Assembly: GCF_003255815.1 (NCBI RefSeq) | Contig: NC_037670.1 | Span: 61,206,960 to 61,270,959, forward strand | DNA: 64,000 nt | Origin: Theropithecus gelada | Taxonomy: Eukaryota > Chordata > Mammalia > Primates > Cercopithecidae | Direction: 5' to 3' | Part shown: in pieces, positions 12,241 through 22,649 of the stretch | Layout: every line of letters starts with the position of its first letter | Position numbering within the stretch: position 1 is the stretch's first letter | Made by a program: the position numbers and the translations under genes | Notes under the pieces: generated by a model | Database searches by the model: none | The model's input: the letters and a program-made list of their open reading frames with translations, nothing else | What the model was told of the DNA's origin: nothing

Positions 12241-13430
12241 AAAATACAACTAAAATTGCATCCACCCTCAATTTTTGCATATTACTCAACTGAATATCTC
12301 TCATTCATATCTCAAAAATCCCATTTTTTATCTCAGTACAAGTTCTTTAATTTAGACCATCACCATTACTTTCCACAGTTATTTTCCTTAAATTACTTGG
12401 CTAGAACCTCAGGGAGCTTGACCATCTGCTATTTTCATGAGAGGAAAATGGTTGAAATGTATAAGGCCTTCAGAGAAAGAGAGATCCTTTCTTGTTGGAA
12501 GAGTCAGAGAAAGCTTGCATTGACAAGGATTATTGCTATAATAATGACTTTGCTCCCATTTTTAAATTTTATTACAGATATAGCAAAAACAAAGTCTTTT
12601 TGCTAAGAAAATGAGGAGCATGTGCCTCAGTTTGGTATTCCTGATCCCCAACATTGTGCCTCCAGCTGCATCATTCACTGTAGGTTATAAATACACCAAA
12701 AACTCTCCCCAAACTATACAATCATGTAGCCTGATAAAAGTGGTTTAGTTAACACTTTTAGTTAAAGTGCACATTGATAAACAATTAATTTACATTTGCA
12801 GGTGTTCTGGTTACTTTTTTTTAAGTTGTACACTTTATTTCGAACTATAGAGAAATAGAAAACCCAAGAACCTTGATTATAACAAAACAGCAGCCACACT
12901 GGAGCACTCCCTCTTCTCCGAATATACTTTAACATTTCTACGGCTTTGTCTTCAGTGCTGCTGTTACGTGTGTGTGAATTGCCTTTCACCCACAGCCTCC
13001 ACTCATCACTCCCTGAAAAAACTTAAAGGGCTTGAAAACGCCTCTGATTTAGTCAATCCAAGCCAGAGACCTATCAAGAGTGTGTATGAATTTAGTAACT
13101 GATGACTTTTTCCCTAAAAATCAATGGCTGTTCTTCCACATCCTGGAGGAATTGATTCAACACCATTGATGTCTTTTCTCAAGCTCTAATTTGATCATTA
13201 TCTTACCTAATGAAGGAATCCAGCTACTGAGTCCGCTAGAGGACATGGTCTGAGCCATCTGGCCATCCATCATGACCTCACTAACTCTTCATTGACTCTG
13301 TTCTTTATCCCAATGGTAAGGACCATTTTACTAGAATGATCTCCATTGTATAAAAGTTTTCTCAGGGTTTTATTTTAGTAATTGCATTGATTCAAAATGG
13401 GGAATTAGTCATTATTGCTGTTCACCAAGC
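12241..13430. other. Unique DNA, no gene seen
   Basis: A 116-codon frame at 12256-12606 (+) and a 75-codon frame at 12762-12989 (-) are the longest; neither shows a known domain or a family resemblance, and neither is flanked by clear splice or start context. They are most likely chance frames in AT-rich DNA. Confidence 0.45.
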
Positions 13431-13765
13431 ATTTATGTTCTCACCTATCTGGGCCTGTGGTGAGATTGCACTTCAGAAAGCCCTTGAGGTCCTATGGGAC
13501 CATGTAACAAGTTCTAGCCAATGCTTTTCAAGCAGGTTTCTGATTTGAGGGCTGTTTCCTTCTAGGATGATGACTGGCCATTTTCAGGATGGTACCAGAT
13601 GCCTCAGCCAGGGCAACTGAATGACCCAATGAGCAGAGTCCTTATGGCAGACGGGAGAAGTATGAAGTATGAATATGAAAAACATCTTCATTGTTTTGAG
13701 CCACTAAAATTTGTAGGTTGCTTTTTACTGCAGCATAATCTAATCTATCCTGATTGTTACACATG
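13431..13765 (+). mobile_element. Possible old interspersed repeat, family not assigned
   Basis: The 3' part reads GAGCCACTAAAATTTGTAGG then ACTGCAGCATAATCTAATCT and ATCCTGAT, an ending shared by a common group of old mammalian LTR-like repeats. The 5' boundary is vague. Recognition rests mainly on the last 80 bp. Confidence 0.35.
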
Positions 13766-13868
13766 TTTTGTGTGTAATGATGTACACACAAAAATGAGAG
13801 AAAGTGGAACAAGAATGAGAATAGTATATTTGTCCGTAGTAATGGAGATGAGAGACTAGCCAACTCTC

Positions 13869-13889
13869 AAAAAAAAAAAAAAAAAAAAA
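13869..13889 (+). repeat. Run of 21 A residues at the 5' edge of an L1
   Basis: A pure A run lies immediately upstream of the L1PA-type element. It is not part of a recognised Alu. It may be an A-rich target or the tail of an unrecognised older insertion. Confidence 0.9.
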
Positions 13890-14481
13890 GAGGCAGCTCT
13901 CTAGATTCCTCCTCTCTGGGCAGGGCATCTCTGAAAGATAGGCAGCAGCCCCCATCAGAGGCTTATAGATAAAACTCTCATCTTCCTGGGACAGAGCATC
14001 TGGGGGAAGGGTTGGCTGTGGGTGCAGCTTCAGCAGAATTAAATGTTCTCGCCTGCAGGCTCTGAAGAGAGCAGTGGATCTCCCAGCATAGCACTTGAGT
14101 TCTGCTAAGGGACAGACTGCCTCCTCAAGTGGGTCTCCTCCTGATCGGGAGACACCTCCCAGCAGGGGTCGACAGACACCTCATACAGGAGAAATCTGGC
14201 TGGCATGTGGCAGGTGTACCTCTGGGATGAAGCTTCCAGAGGCAGGAGCAGACACAAATCTTTGCTGTTCTGCAGCCTCCCCTGGTGATTCCCAGGCAAA
14301 CATGGTCTGCAGTGGACCCCCAGCAAACTCCAGCAGACCTGCAGAAGAGAGGCCTGACTGTTAGAAGGAAAAATAACAAGGAGAAAGCAATAGAATCAAC
14401 ATCAACAAAAAGGACAATCACGCAAAAACTCCTTCCGAAGGTCACCAACAGAAAAGACCAAAGGTGGATAAATCCACAAAG

Positions 14482-15443
14482 ATGAGGAAAAACCAGAGCA
14501 CAAAGGCTGAAAATTCCAAAAACCAGAGTGCCTCTTTTCCTCCAAAGGATCACAAGTCCTCACCAGCAAGGGAACAAAACTGGATGGAGAATGAGTTTGA
14601 CAAATTGACAGAAGCAGGCTTCAGAAAGTGGGTAATAACAAACTCCTCTGATCTAAAGGAGCATGTTCTAACCCAATGCAAGGAAGCTAAGAACCTTGAT
14701 AAAAGAACCTTGGTAAAAGAATTGCTAACTAGAATAATCAGTTTAGAGAAGAACATAAATAACTGATAGAGCCGAAAAACACAGCACAAGAACTTTGGGA
14801 AGCATACACAAGTATCAAGAGCCAAATCGATCAAGCGGAAGAAAGGATATAGGAGATTGAAGATCAACTTAATGAAATGAAGCATGAAGACAAGATTTAA
14901 AAAAAAAGAATGAAAAGGAATGAACAAAACCTCCAAAAAATATGGTACTATTTGAAAAGACCAAACCTATATTTGATTGGTGTACCCGAAAGTGATGGAG
15001 AGAATGGAACCAAGCTGGAAAACGCACGTCTGGATACTATCCAGGAGAAATTCCCCAACTTAGGAAGACAAGCCAACACTTAAATTCAGGAAACGCAGAG
15101 AACACCACAAAGATACTCCTCAGGAAGAGCAACCCCAAGACACATAGTCTTCAGATTCAGCAAGGTTGAAATGAAGGAAAAAATGTTAAGAGCAGCCAGA
15201 AAGAAAGGTCAGGTTACCCAAAAAGGGAAGCCCATCAGACTAACAGCAGACTTCTCTGCTGAAACTCTACAAGCCACAAAAGAGTGGGGGCCATTATTCA
15301 ACATTCTAAAAAAAAAGAATTTTAAATCCAGGATTTCATATCCAGCCAAACTAAGCTTCCTAAGTGAAGGAGAAATAAAATCCTTTCCAGACAAGCAAAT
15401 GCTGAGGGATTTTGTCACCACCAGGACTGCCTTATAAGAGTTC
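14482..15443 (+). pseudogene. Broken L1 ORF1 of the L1PA-type element
   Basis: The start is placed at the ATG at 14482, which begins the family-like MRKNQSTKAENSKNQSA stretch; an in-frame ATG 18 bp upstream (14464) is probably leader sequence. The frame stays open to 14766 (coiled-coil region, with KAENSKNQSA and WMENEFD) and then stops within the coiled coil. The C-terminal RNA-binding part is open again at 15171-15437 with EKMLRAARKKGQVT, IRLTADFSAETLQA and SYPAKLSFLSEGEIKSF. The last codons are absent, because about 15443 is the junction with the middle of ORF2. ORF1 protein would be an RNA-binding chaperone; this copy cannot make it. Confidence 0.85.
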
Positions 15444-17628
15444 CAGAATATAAATACTGGAAAACCCAATCCAACAGCACATTAAAAAGGTTATCCACCA
15501 TGATCAAGTTGGCTTCATCCCTGGGATGCAAGGCTGATTCAACATATGCAAATCAATCAACATAACCCATCACGTAAACAGAGCCAAAGACAAAAACCAA
15601 ATGATTATCTCAATAGATGCAGAAAGGACTTTGACGAAATTCAACACCCCTGCATGCTAAAAACAGTCAATAAACTGGGTATTGGTGGAACATATCTCGA
15701 AATAATAAGAGATATTTGTGACAGACCCACAGCCAATATCATACTAAATGGGCAAAAGCTGGAAGCATCCCTTTGAAAATTGACACAAGACAAGAATGCC
15801 CTCTGTCACCACTCCTATTCAACATAGTATTAGAAGTTCTGGCCAGGGCAATCAGGCAAGAGAAAGAAATAAAGGGTATTCAAATGGTAAGAGAGGAAGT
15901 CAAATTATCTCTGTTTGCAGATGACATGATTGCATATTTAAAAAACCCCATCGTCTCATCCCAAAATCTCCTTAAGTTGATAAGCAATTTCAGCAAAGTC
16001 TCAGATACAAAATCGATGTGCAAAAATGACAAACATTCCTATACACCAATAACAGACAAACAGAGAGCCAAATTATGAGTGAACTCCCATTCACAATTGC
16101 TACAAAGAGAATAAAATATCCAGGAATACAACTTACGAAGGACGTGAAGGACCTCTTCAAGGAGAACTACAAACCATTACTCAAGGAAATAAGACAGGAT
16201 ACAAACAAATGGAAAAACATTCCATGTTCATGAATAGGATGAATGAATATTATGAAAATGACCATGCTGCCCAAAATAATTTATAGATTCAACACTATTC
16301 CCATCAAGCAACCATTTACTTTCCTCACAGATTTAGAAAAAACTACTTTAAATTTCATATGGAACTAAAAAAGGGACCATATAGCCAAGACAATCCTAAA
16401 CAAAAAGAACAAAGCTGGAGGCATCAGGCTACCTGACTTCAAACTATACTAGAAGGCTATAGTAACCATACCATCATGGTAGTGGTACCCAAACAGATAT
16501 ATTGACCAATGCAACAGAACAGAGGCCTCAGAAATAACACCACATATTTAACAACCATCTGATCTTTGACAAACCTAACAAAAATAAGCAATGAGGGAAG
16601 GATTCCCTATGTAATAAATGGTGTTGGGAAAACTGGCTAGCCATATGCAGAAAGCCAAAACTGGACCCCTTCCTTACATCTTATACAAAAATTAACTCAA
16701 GATGGATTAAAAATTTAAACATAAGACCTAAAACCATAAAAACCCTAGAAGAAAACCTAGGCAATACCATTCAGGACATAGGCATGGGCAAAGACTTTAT
16801 GACTAAAGCTCCAAATGGCAATAGCAACGAATGCCAAAATTGACAAATGGGATCTAACTAAACTAAAGAGTTCTGCACAGCAAAAGAAACTATCATCAGA
16901 GTGAACAGGTAGCCTACAGAATGGGAGAAAATTTTTGCAATTTTGCATCTGACAAAGGGCTAATATCCAGAACCTACAAGGAACTTAAACAAATTTAAAA
17001 GAAAAAAACCAAACAACCCCATCAAAAAGTGGGCAAAGAATATGAACAGATACTTCTCAAAAGAAGACATTTATATGTCCAGCAAACATATGAAAAAAAG
17101 CTCATCATCACTGATCATTAGAGAAATGCAAATCAAAACCACAATGGGATACCATCTCACACAAGTTAGACTGGCGATCATTAAAAAGTCAGGAAACAAC
17201 AGATACTGGAGAGGATGTGGAGGAATAGGAAGGCTTTTACACTGTTGGTGGGAGTGTAAATTAGTTCAACCATTGTGGAAGACAGTGTGGCGATTCCTCA
17301 AGGATCTAGAACCAGAAATACCATTTGACCCAGCAATCCCATTACTGGGTATATACCCAAAGGATTATAAATTATTCTACTATAAGGACACATGCACATG
17401 TATGTTTATTGCAGCATTATTCACAATAGCAAAGACTTGGAACCAACCCAAATGTCCATCAGTGATAGACTAAGTAAAGAAATGTGGCACATATACACCA
17501 TGGAATACTATGCAGCCATAAAAAAGGATGAGTTTATGTCCTTTGCAAGGACATTGGTGAAGCTGGAAACCATCATTCTCAGCAAACTAACACAGGAACA
17601 GAAAACCAAAGCATGTTCTCACTCATAA
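15444..17628 (+). pseudogene. L1 ORF2 remnant: reverse transcriptase to C-terminus, endonuclease missing
   Basis: Sequence starts in the reverse transcriptase region, just before a segment for QQHIKKVIHHDQVGFIPGMQ. It keeps the NIVLEVLARAIRQEKEIKGI stretch and the catalytic motif LFADDMI (FADDM at 15914-15928). A 143-codon frame (17042-17473) covers the cysteine-rich C-terminal region, including HCWWECKLVQPLW, and the frame at 17392-17628 ends with the family-like EYYAAIKKDEFMSF segment. The whole endonuclease domain and the first third of ORF2 are missing, and stops and shifts break the rest (for example at 15776/15773 and 16078). It is a dead, autonomously immobile copy. Confidence 0.88.
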
Positions 17629-17691
17629 GTGGGAGTTGAACAATGAGAACACATGGACACAGGAGGGAAACATCACACACAGGGGCCTGTC

Positions 17692-17715
17692 AGGGGGTAG
17701 GGGGCAGGGGAAGGG
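17692..17715 (+). other. Predicted G-quadruplex tract in the L1 3' UTR
   Basis: Four G runs of at least three lie at 17693-17697, 17700-17704, 17707-17710 and 17713-17715 with 2-bp loops. This is the polypurine tract usual in the 3' UTR of primate L1. Formation of the structure is predicted, not shown. Confidence 0.7.
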
Positions 17716-18074
17716 ATAGCATTAGGAGAAATACCTAATGTAGATGATGACAGCTTGATGGGTAGAGCAAACTACCATTGCTCATGTATACCTATGTAAC
17801 AACCCTATATGTTCTGCAAGTGTATCCCAGAACTTAAAGTATGATTAAAAAAAAAAAAAGAAAGAAAAGGCAGAGGAACCCTAGAGACCTCTGCTTATTA
17901 CTTCTTATATACCCTGAAATCACAGTTCCCAACCTCTTACTCTAAAAGGCCCCATTTCAATCTCAGAACATACTGAGACGCCTGTATGCTTTTCATATTC
18001 ATCGATTGGGGATATATATGATGAAAACTTCCTCGTGTGAATTGAGAAAAAGATCACAAATTTTTATTTATTTG

Positions 18075-18314
18075 CTTTTGTTCCCTGACCAAAAATCATT
18101 GCCCAGGCTAATGTTGTGGGATGTTCCCCTATCCTTTATTTTAGTGTTTACAGTTTCAGGCCTTACATGTAAGTTTTCAATCGTTTGAGTTGATTTCTGT
18201 ATCCTAATTCCATTGTTCTGCATTTGAATATCCAATTTTCCCAGCACCATTTATTGAACGGACTGTCTTTTCCCCATTGTCTGTTTTTGGCACGTTTATC
18301 AAAAATCAGAAGAT
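18075..18314 (-). mobile_element. Antisense L1 ORF2 fragment
   Basis: Read on the minus strand, the segment encodes the L1 stretch between the reverse transcriptase and the C-terminal region, with LGKLDIQMQNNGI and NLHVRPETV recognisable. On the plus strand CCAGCACCATTTATTGAA is diagnostic. It has neither 5' nor 3' L1 end, and is an isolated old fragment. Confidence 0.8.
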
Positions 18315-19638
18315 ATAGGCCTCACTGCGAAGACAGGAGAACCATGCAGCATAGTTAATAACTGCTCAGAAGCACTCTCCCACGGAGCACGGTATAATCT
18401 CTTCCCAAAATTCCGCTCTCAATCCCTCCCAGGCCAAATTCCTATCTGATGTCTACCAATTCTACAGAACCTTCAGCATTTTGGCTGCTCCCTAAGTACT
18501 TCTCCTAAGACGTCTTCTTATCAAATGATTCCTAAACAAACCTGATGTCATCTTTGTTTCCAACAGCAAGTGCAGCAACTCGTGATCTCTCGGAGACCTT
18601 TCCTCACTTTGCTTGTCTTGCAGTTAGCGTGGTAAGATACAGATGCCCTTTAGAGACAGTAGTGACTGCAGCCAAATCCCATACTTTGACATTATTTCAG
18701 CCCATTCAATCAAAATATATTCAGGGAACCACTATCTGTTATCAGTATTAGAGATGATCAAAGTTAGGAGCTGGGTCTCAATTTCCGCCAGCCCAGGACC
18801 TTGGGTTCCCCAAATAAGACAGACCAACTGTGATCAAACTATAAGACACAGGTTGCCAAAATGAGAATAACGTTTATTGGCTTATCATTAGATATGCAGC
18901 TGCCAAATGTCTCAGAGTGTACAAATCCATTACTCAGCATGTGCTTTTTTTCTGCACAGGAACTAACTTATAACCAGCGTGGTTGTTGTTGAGCCAGATA
19001 TAAATGGAAATGGTAGAAACTCTACAATAATAAAAGTTAATATTACCAAATGGCATCTATTCATATGCTCAAAAGGGTAAACAAACGGAGCTAGATAGAC
19101 ACAGATAGGTAAATAAGGCACCCACATCTCTGAACTTCTGAGTAAGGGTGGCCCAGTCTCTCTCCTTAGCATCCTTTCTGCCCAGGCCCCATATGCATCC
19201 CTTCTTTTCTGTGAACGTAGCGCTTCTTCAAACATAGTCGCTTGATGGACTGGTACAAAGGATTATTCTACCTGCAGATCTTCACTTGATCTTGACTTTG
19301 CTTGCTTGCATTTACTTTAGAGGCCATCTGCTTTTGTATTATTAATAAAATAATAACAATGATAATTGCATGTGGAAAGTGTTGATGGCACTGTGTAAGT
19401 CTCCCTTTATTTCTATACTTTTCAAGACACTTTTAAACCACTCCCTACCTTTTTGTAAATGCCCATGTGCCTCTGAGAGAGTTCTCTCTTTGTTCAGCTT
19501 GGAATTGGAATTCGAATTTTATGAAACCAAAAATAAAAACAATTGCATATTGCAAGTGTTAAGCAGAGATTTTTTACTTTAACTAAATTAAATTGACTTT
19601 AAATACCCCAAATTCTAAAATTATAAATGCTTGCTTAG
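18315..19638. other. Unique DNA, no gene established
   Basis: No repeat family is recognised. A short segment at 18568-18630 is bracketed by an acceptor-like CCAACAG and a donor-like GTAAGA, but has no supporting reading-frame pattern. A 90-codon minus frame (18963-19235) has no known motif. Confidence 0.45.
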
Positions 19639-19983
19639 TTTTTATTTTGTTTTGTTTTAAATAGGATCTCACTCTCACCCAGGGAGGAGTACAGTGGTAA
19701 AATCACAGCTCACTGTTACTTTGAACTTCTGGGTTCAAAAAGTCTTCCTGCCTCAGCTTCCTGAATAGGTAGGACTACAGATGTGTACCATGGTGCCTAC
19801 ATATATATATATGTGGGGGTGTGTGTGTGTGGGTGTGTGTGTGTATATATATTAGAAAGTCAGGGTCTTGCTATGGCTCCCACGTTGGTCTCGAACTCCT
19901 GGCCTCAGGTGATCCTTGAGAATCCCAAAACACTTGGCCTCCCAAATCACTGGGGTTATAGGTGGGAGCCACCACGCTTGGCC
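19639..19983 (-). mobile_element. Antisense Alu (old, AluJ-like) with an internal microsatellite
   Basis: The plus strand shows a T-rich head, CAGCTCACTGTTACTTTGAA, CCTGCCTCAGCTTCCTGAAT and the right end CCACCACGCTTGGCC, the reverse of an Alu. Divergence is high, fitting AluJ. The linker region where TAATTTTTGTATTTTTAGTA should stand is replaced by a TA/TG repeat (19799-19853). Confidence 0.85.
19799..19853. repeat. (TA)n(TG)n(TA)n microsatellite within Alu
   Basis: A short TA run, a GGGGG interruption, two TG runs and a final TA run form a compound dinucleotide repeat at the position of the Alu linker. Confidence 0.9.
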
Positions 19984-20543
19984 ACTGGATATTCATTGAA
20001 ATGAAATATCATTGGAAAAACCAAATCAAACATAGAGGTACAAATGGCACCATACATTTCTGGATTTCAGTAATCAAATGAATATGTTCTTTGAAATATC
20101 TTCTAGGAAAGGAAGCAAAATTAAATGTCATCCTGGTTTTTTATATTTTTGATGTTTTGAGAATGGATTTTCCTGCAGCTTGTAAGTTTGTATTTTAACA
20201 AAGTAAATACTCCAACATCTGAATCAATGTGATTTTCTTCTGACTGTTGTTAATTGCATGAATAATATTCTAGCAATATGAAGGAAACCATGTGAAAGAA
20301 ATGCAGCCACCAGAAATGCAGCTCTTTTGCTTTTTTGCATGTGCACATGCACTTTGAACAAAATAAAAATTACAACTTACATTTTATTATGCTTTTTAAA
20401 TTTAATATTCTATCAGAAACATTTTCATATGTTGTATAGTCATTACATGCTTAATAGTTTCATATCTTAATTCAATTATTTCATAATATTATATCATATT
20501 TGTCTACCATAATGTACTTATCCGTTATCCCATCTTCAGACAA
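19984..20543. other. Unique AT-rich DNA, no gene seen
   Basis: No coding signal or recognised repeat. The last part carries the flank that has been duplicated further on (20544-20654). Confidence 0.5.
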
Positions 20544-20654
20544 GAATTTTACTTCCTCATTTCCACTACATAAATATTATTTTAAAGCATATATTTAACG
20601 TGTGTACGCTATACGTTTTCCAATTTTGAATTATATCCTTTGGGTATATTCTTT
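20544..20654 (+). repeat. Left copy of a 111-bp target-site duplication
   Basis: The 111 bp from GAATTTTACTTCC to GGGTATATTCTTT recur at 20859-20969 with only two differences, both transitions. They flank a 204-bp antisense L1 tail exactly, which makes them the target duplication of that insertion. Confidence 0.9.
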
Positions 20655-20858
20655 TTTTAATTTATTTTTTATTATTATTATACTTTAAGTTCTAGGGTAC
20701 ATGTGCATAACATGCAGGTTTGTTACATATGTATACTTGTGCCATGTTGCTGTGCTGCACCCATCAACTCGTCAGCACCCATCAACTCGTCATTTACACC
20801 AGGTATAACTCCCAATGCAATCCCTCCCTCCTCCCCCCTCCCCATGATAGGCCCCGGT
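20655..20858 (-). mobile_element. Antisense L1PA 3' tail with an exceptionally long target duplication
   Basis: On the plus strand it begins with a T-rich tract (the A tail reversed), then ACTTTAAGTTCTAGGGTACA and GCAGGTTTGTTACATATGTA, the reversed L1PA 3' UTR, and stops at GGCCCCGGT. It is a severely 5'-truncated insertion of about 200 bp. An 18-bp segment, GCACCCATCAACTCGTCA, is tandemly doubled (20757-20774 and 20775-20792). A 61-codon frame from 20703 is only the reversed UTR. Confidence 0.92.
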
Positions 20859-20969
20859 GAATTTTACTTCCTCATTTCCACTACATAAATATTATTTTAA
20901 AGCATATATTTAACGTGTGTGCGCTATACATTTTCCAATTTTGAATTATATCCTTTGGGTATATTCTTT
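20859..20969 (+). repeat. Right copy of the 111-bp target-site duplication
   Basis: It is identical to 20544-20654 except at two positions. The sequence across its right edge reads CTTT then AAGG, which fits an L1 endonuclease nick of the YTTT/AA type on the plus strand, as required for an antisense insertion. Confidence 0.9.
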
Positions 20970-21939
20970 AAGGAAAACAATTTTTAGATACAAATTGATA
21001 TGGTTTTATATTATGTTTTACTTTACAAGTGTGTCAATGTACACATTCTCACACAGCAATCATGAGTGTATTTTTTCAATACAGTATTTCCAACACGAGT
21101 AAATGTGGCTGCACCTCTTGTTCATGCTTGCTTTTGACCTGAACCTCCCAGGCCCTGGGGAATGAACCCCTCAAACAGTGCCCTTAGCACCTGCCTGGGG
21201 AGGGAGGAATGATCGCAGCAGCAAGGCGGAAAAAGAAGGCACAGCTTCAAGTCTTAGCTCCTACTCCAGAGTGTGTGTCTAAGCTTTCTTTTGCAGGTAG
21301 TGATCTGAAAAGAAGAAACGTGTTAGTTTAAGTCAGAGCTTCTGAAGGTGGGAGGATCTCTTCTGAAAATACAAACATTCTCTCTAGGAGCCTTTCTGGG
21401 ATGACTTGGCTCTCGTGAAAGGAGATGAAAAGTGAGAAGTATGCAAGAGCCTGAAGATGAGAAGGGGTCCCCTGACCTCCCACTGTGGCGCTCCTGAGCG
21501 CTGGGCTCTGACTTTTATTATAATCTTCTTGTGGCTCCCTACTGTGGAAAAGGAGTTGTCTACTTGATGGGAGGTGCCTAGCCCTGTCCCAAGTCAAGGA
21601 AATCTCCTTTGAAGACCCCAGGGATATGGACCTGAGCATGGCCTCCAAGAGTTGCTTTAAAAGGTGGGCACAAGCCAGAGATGTGTGGGTGTGGAGGGCA
21701 GGAGAGACAGGGAGTCTGGAGGGAACTCTGGCATGAGGGCGGTGGTGCTGCAACTGCACCAGCAGGATTGGGATAAAAAACCTCCTTTGTACTCACAGTT
21801 GATGGGGACTGGTAGCATTCTAGTTGGTTGGAGAGATGCAGATATAAAAATTGCTCATTATTTTAACTTTCCTCAATTTGTTACTTGAGGGTTTGAGGCA
21901 GTCTTACTTTATCAAAAGGAGCTTGGGTGTAGAGTCTTG
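20970..21939. other. Unique DNA, locally GC-richer; no gene established
   Basis: The 21110-21760 part is less AT-rich than its surroundings. A 143-codon minus frame (21328-21759) and overlapping shorter frames show proline-, serine- and histidine-rich translations without any known domain. I see no splice pattern that supports an exon. Confidence 0.4.
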
Positions 21940-22052
21940 TTTCTTGCTATTTCTTGATGTGTAGTTTCACATTCTTCAGTCTAATTTTTCTGTTCTACAA
22001 AATAGGGAGAATGATGCATATCTCGTGGAATCATTGTGAGGATTAAACATTG
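21940..22052 (+). mobile_element. MIR fragment
   Basis: CTACAAAATAGGGAGAATGA followed by CATTGTGAGGATTAAACATT matches the central to 3' part of the MIR SINE in plus orientation, with typical heavy divergence. Confidence 0.6.
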
Positions 22053-22097
22053 AGATGATGATGATGATAATAATGATGATCATGATGATGATGATGA
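22053..22097 (+). repeat. (GAT)n microsatellite between two MIR fragments
   Basis: Trinucleotide GAT/ATG units with two interruptions (ATAATA and CAT). It produces a run of methionines in a spurious frame. Confidence 0.9.
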
Positions 22098-22262
22098 CAC
22101 TAATACTAGCTAATATTTATTCTATGCCACTCAGACCTTTCCATATCTTTATATTTCACAGTCTGCTGCTATCATGTTGTCCCACTATTATTTGTTTTGC
22201 AGATGAGAAAACCAAAATTCAGAAATGGGAAATGTACTATAGGGATACAGTCAAGCATAAGT
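22098..22262 (-). mobile_element. MIR fragment, reverse orientation
   Basis: TATTTATTCTATGCCACTCA and later TTTGCAGATGAGAAAACCAA with AAATTCAGAAATGGGAAATG follow the reversed MIR order. It faces the MIR fragment on the other side of the GAT repeat. Confidence 0.55.
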
Positions 22263-22315
22263 AGCCAAGAGCTGTACAAAATGTAGCTGCTGCTGTCTTC
22301 TCTGGAGTGGGAATT

Positions 22316-22327
22316 CTTTTTTCTTCT

Positions 22328-22372
<45 letters not shown>

Positions 22373-22638
22373 AGACAGTCTCGCTCTCTAACCCAGGCTG
22401 GAGTGCAGTGGCATGATCTTACTCACTGCTACTTCTGCCTCCTGGGTCCTGGTTCAAGCAATTCTCCTGCCTCAGTCTCCTGAGTAGCTGGGATTACAGG
22501 CACATGCCACCGTGTCTAGCTAATTTTTGTATTTTTAGTAGAGACAGGATTTCACCACATTGGCCAGGCCGGTATTGAACTCCTGCCCTCAGGTGATTCA
22601 CCTGCCTCAGCCTCCCAAAGCGCTTGGGGTACAGGCAT
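22316..22638 (-). mobile_element. Antisense Alu with long T tract and clear target duplication
   Basis: A T tract to 22371 is followed by GAGACAGTCTCGCTCTCTAA and the usual reversed Alu order down to GGTACAGGCATGA, where about 20 bp of the Alu 5' end are missing. GAGTGGGAATT lies on both sides (22305-22315 and 22639-22649), an 11-bp perfect duplication. The 64-codon minus frame at 22494-22688 is Alu sequence. Confidence 0.95.
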
Positions 22639-22649
22639 GAGTGGGAATT

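Larger units (their letters stand above)
13890..17862 (+). mobile_element. L1PA-type LINE-1, 5' truncated and internally deleted
   Basis: The element starts inside the L1 5' UTR (13890-14481), continues through ORF1, jumps at about 15443 into the middle of ORF2, and ends with a primate-type 3' UTR (17629-17848) and a short A tail. The total is 4.0 kb against about 6 kb for a full copy. Sequence is much closer to modern L1 than the L1MA copy upstream, but several stops remain, so an older L1PA or L1PB subfamily is likely. No clear target duplication is visible because both ends are A-rich. Confidence 0.9.

Noticed and set aside
12256..12606. 116-codon frame as a gene
   Set aside because: Phenylalanine- and isoleucine-rich composition typical of AT-rich chance frames; no motif and no transcript signal.
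17042..17473. 143-codon frame as an independent gene
   Set aside because: It is the C-terminal part of L1 ORF2 inside a dead L1 element.
18568..18630. Exon-like segment between CCAACAG and GTAAGA
   Set aside because: Single acceptor- and donor-like motifs are common by chance, and nothing ties this 63-bp piece to other exons or a coding frame.
20703..20888. 61-codon frame, and the similar one at 54596-54817 on the other strand, as a conserved small protein family
   Set aside because: Their shared residues (AAPIN, GI.PN.IPP) come from the reversed L1PA 3' UTR present at both sites.
21328..21759. 143-codon minus-strand frame as a coding exon
   Set aside because: No known domain, no clear splice sites, and composition follows the local GC increase. 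Kept only as a note in the interval entry.
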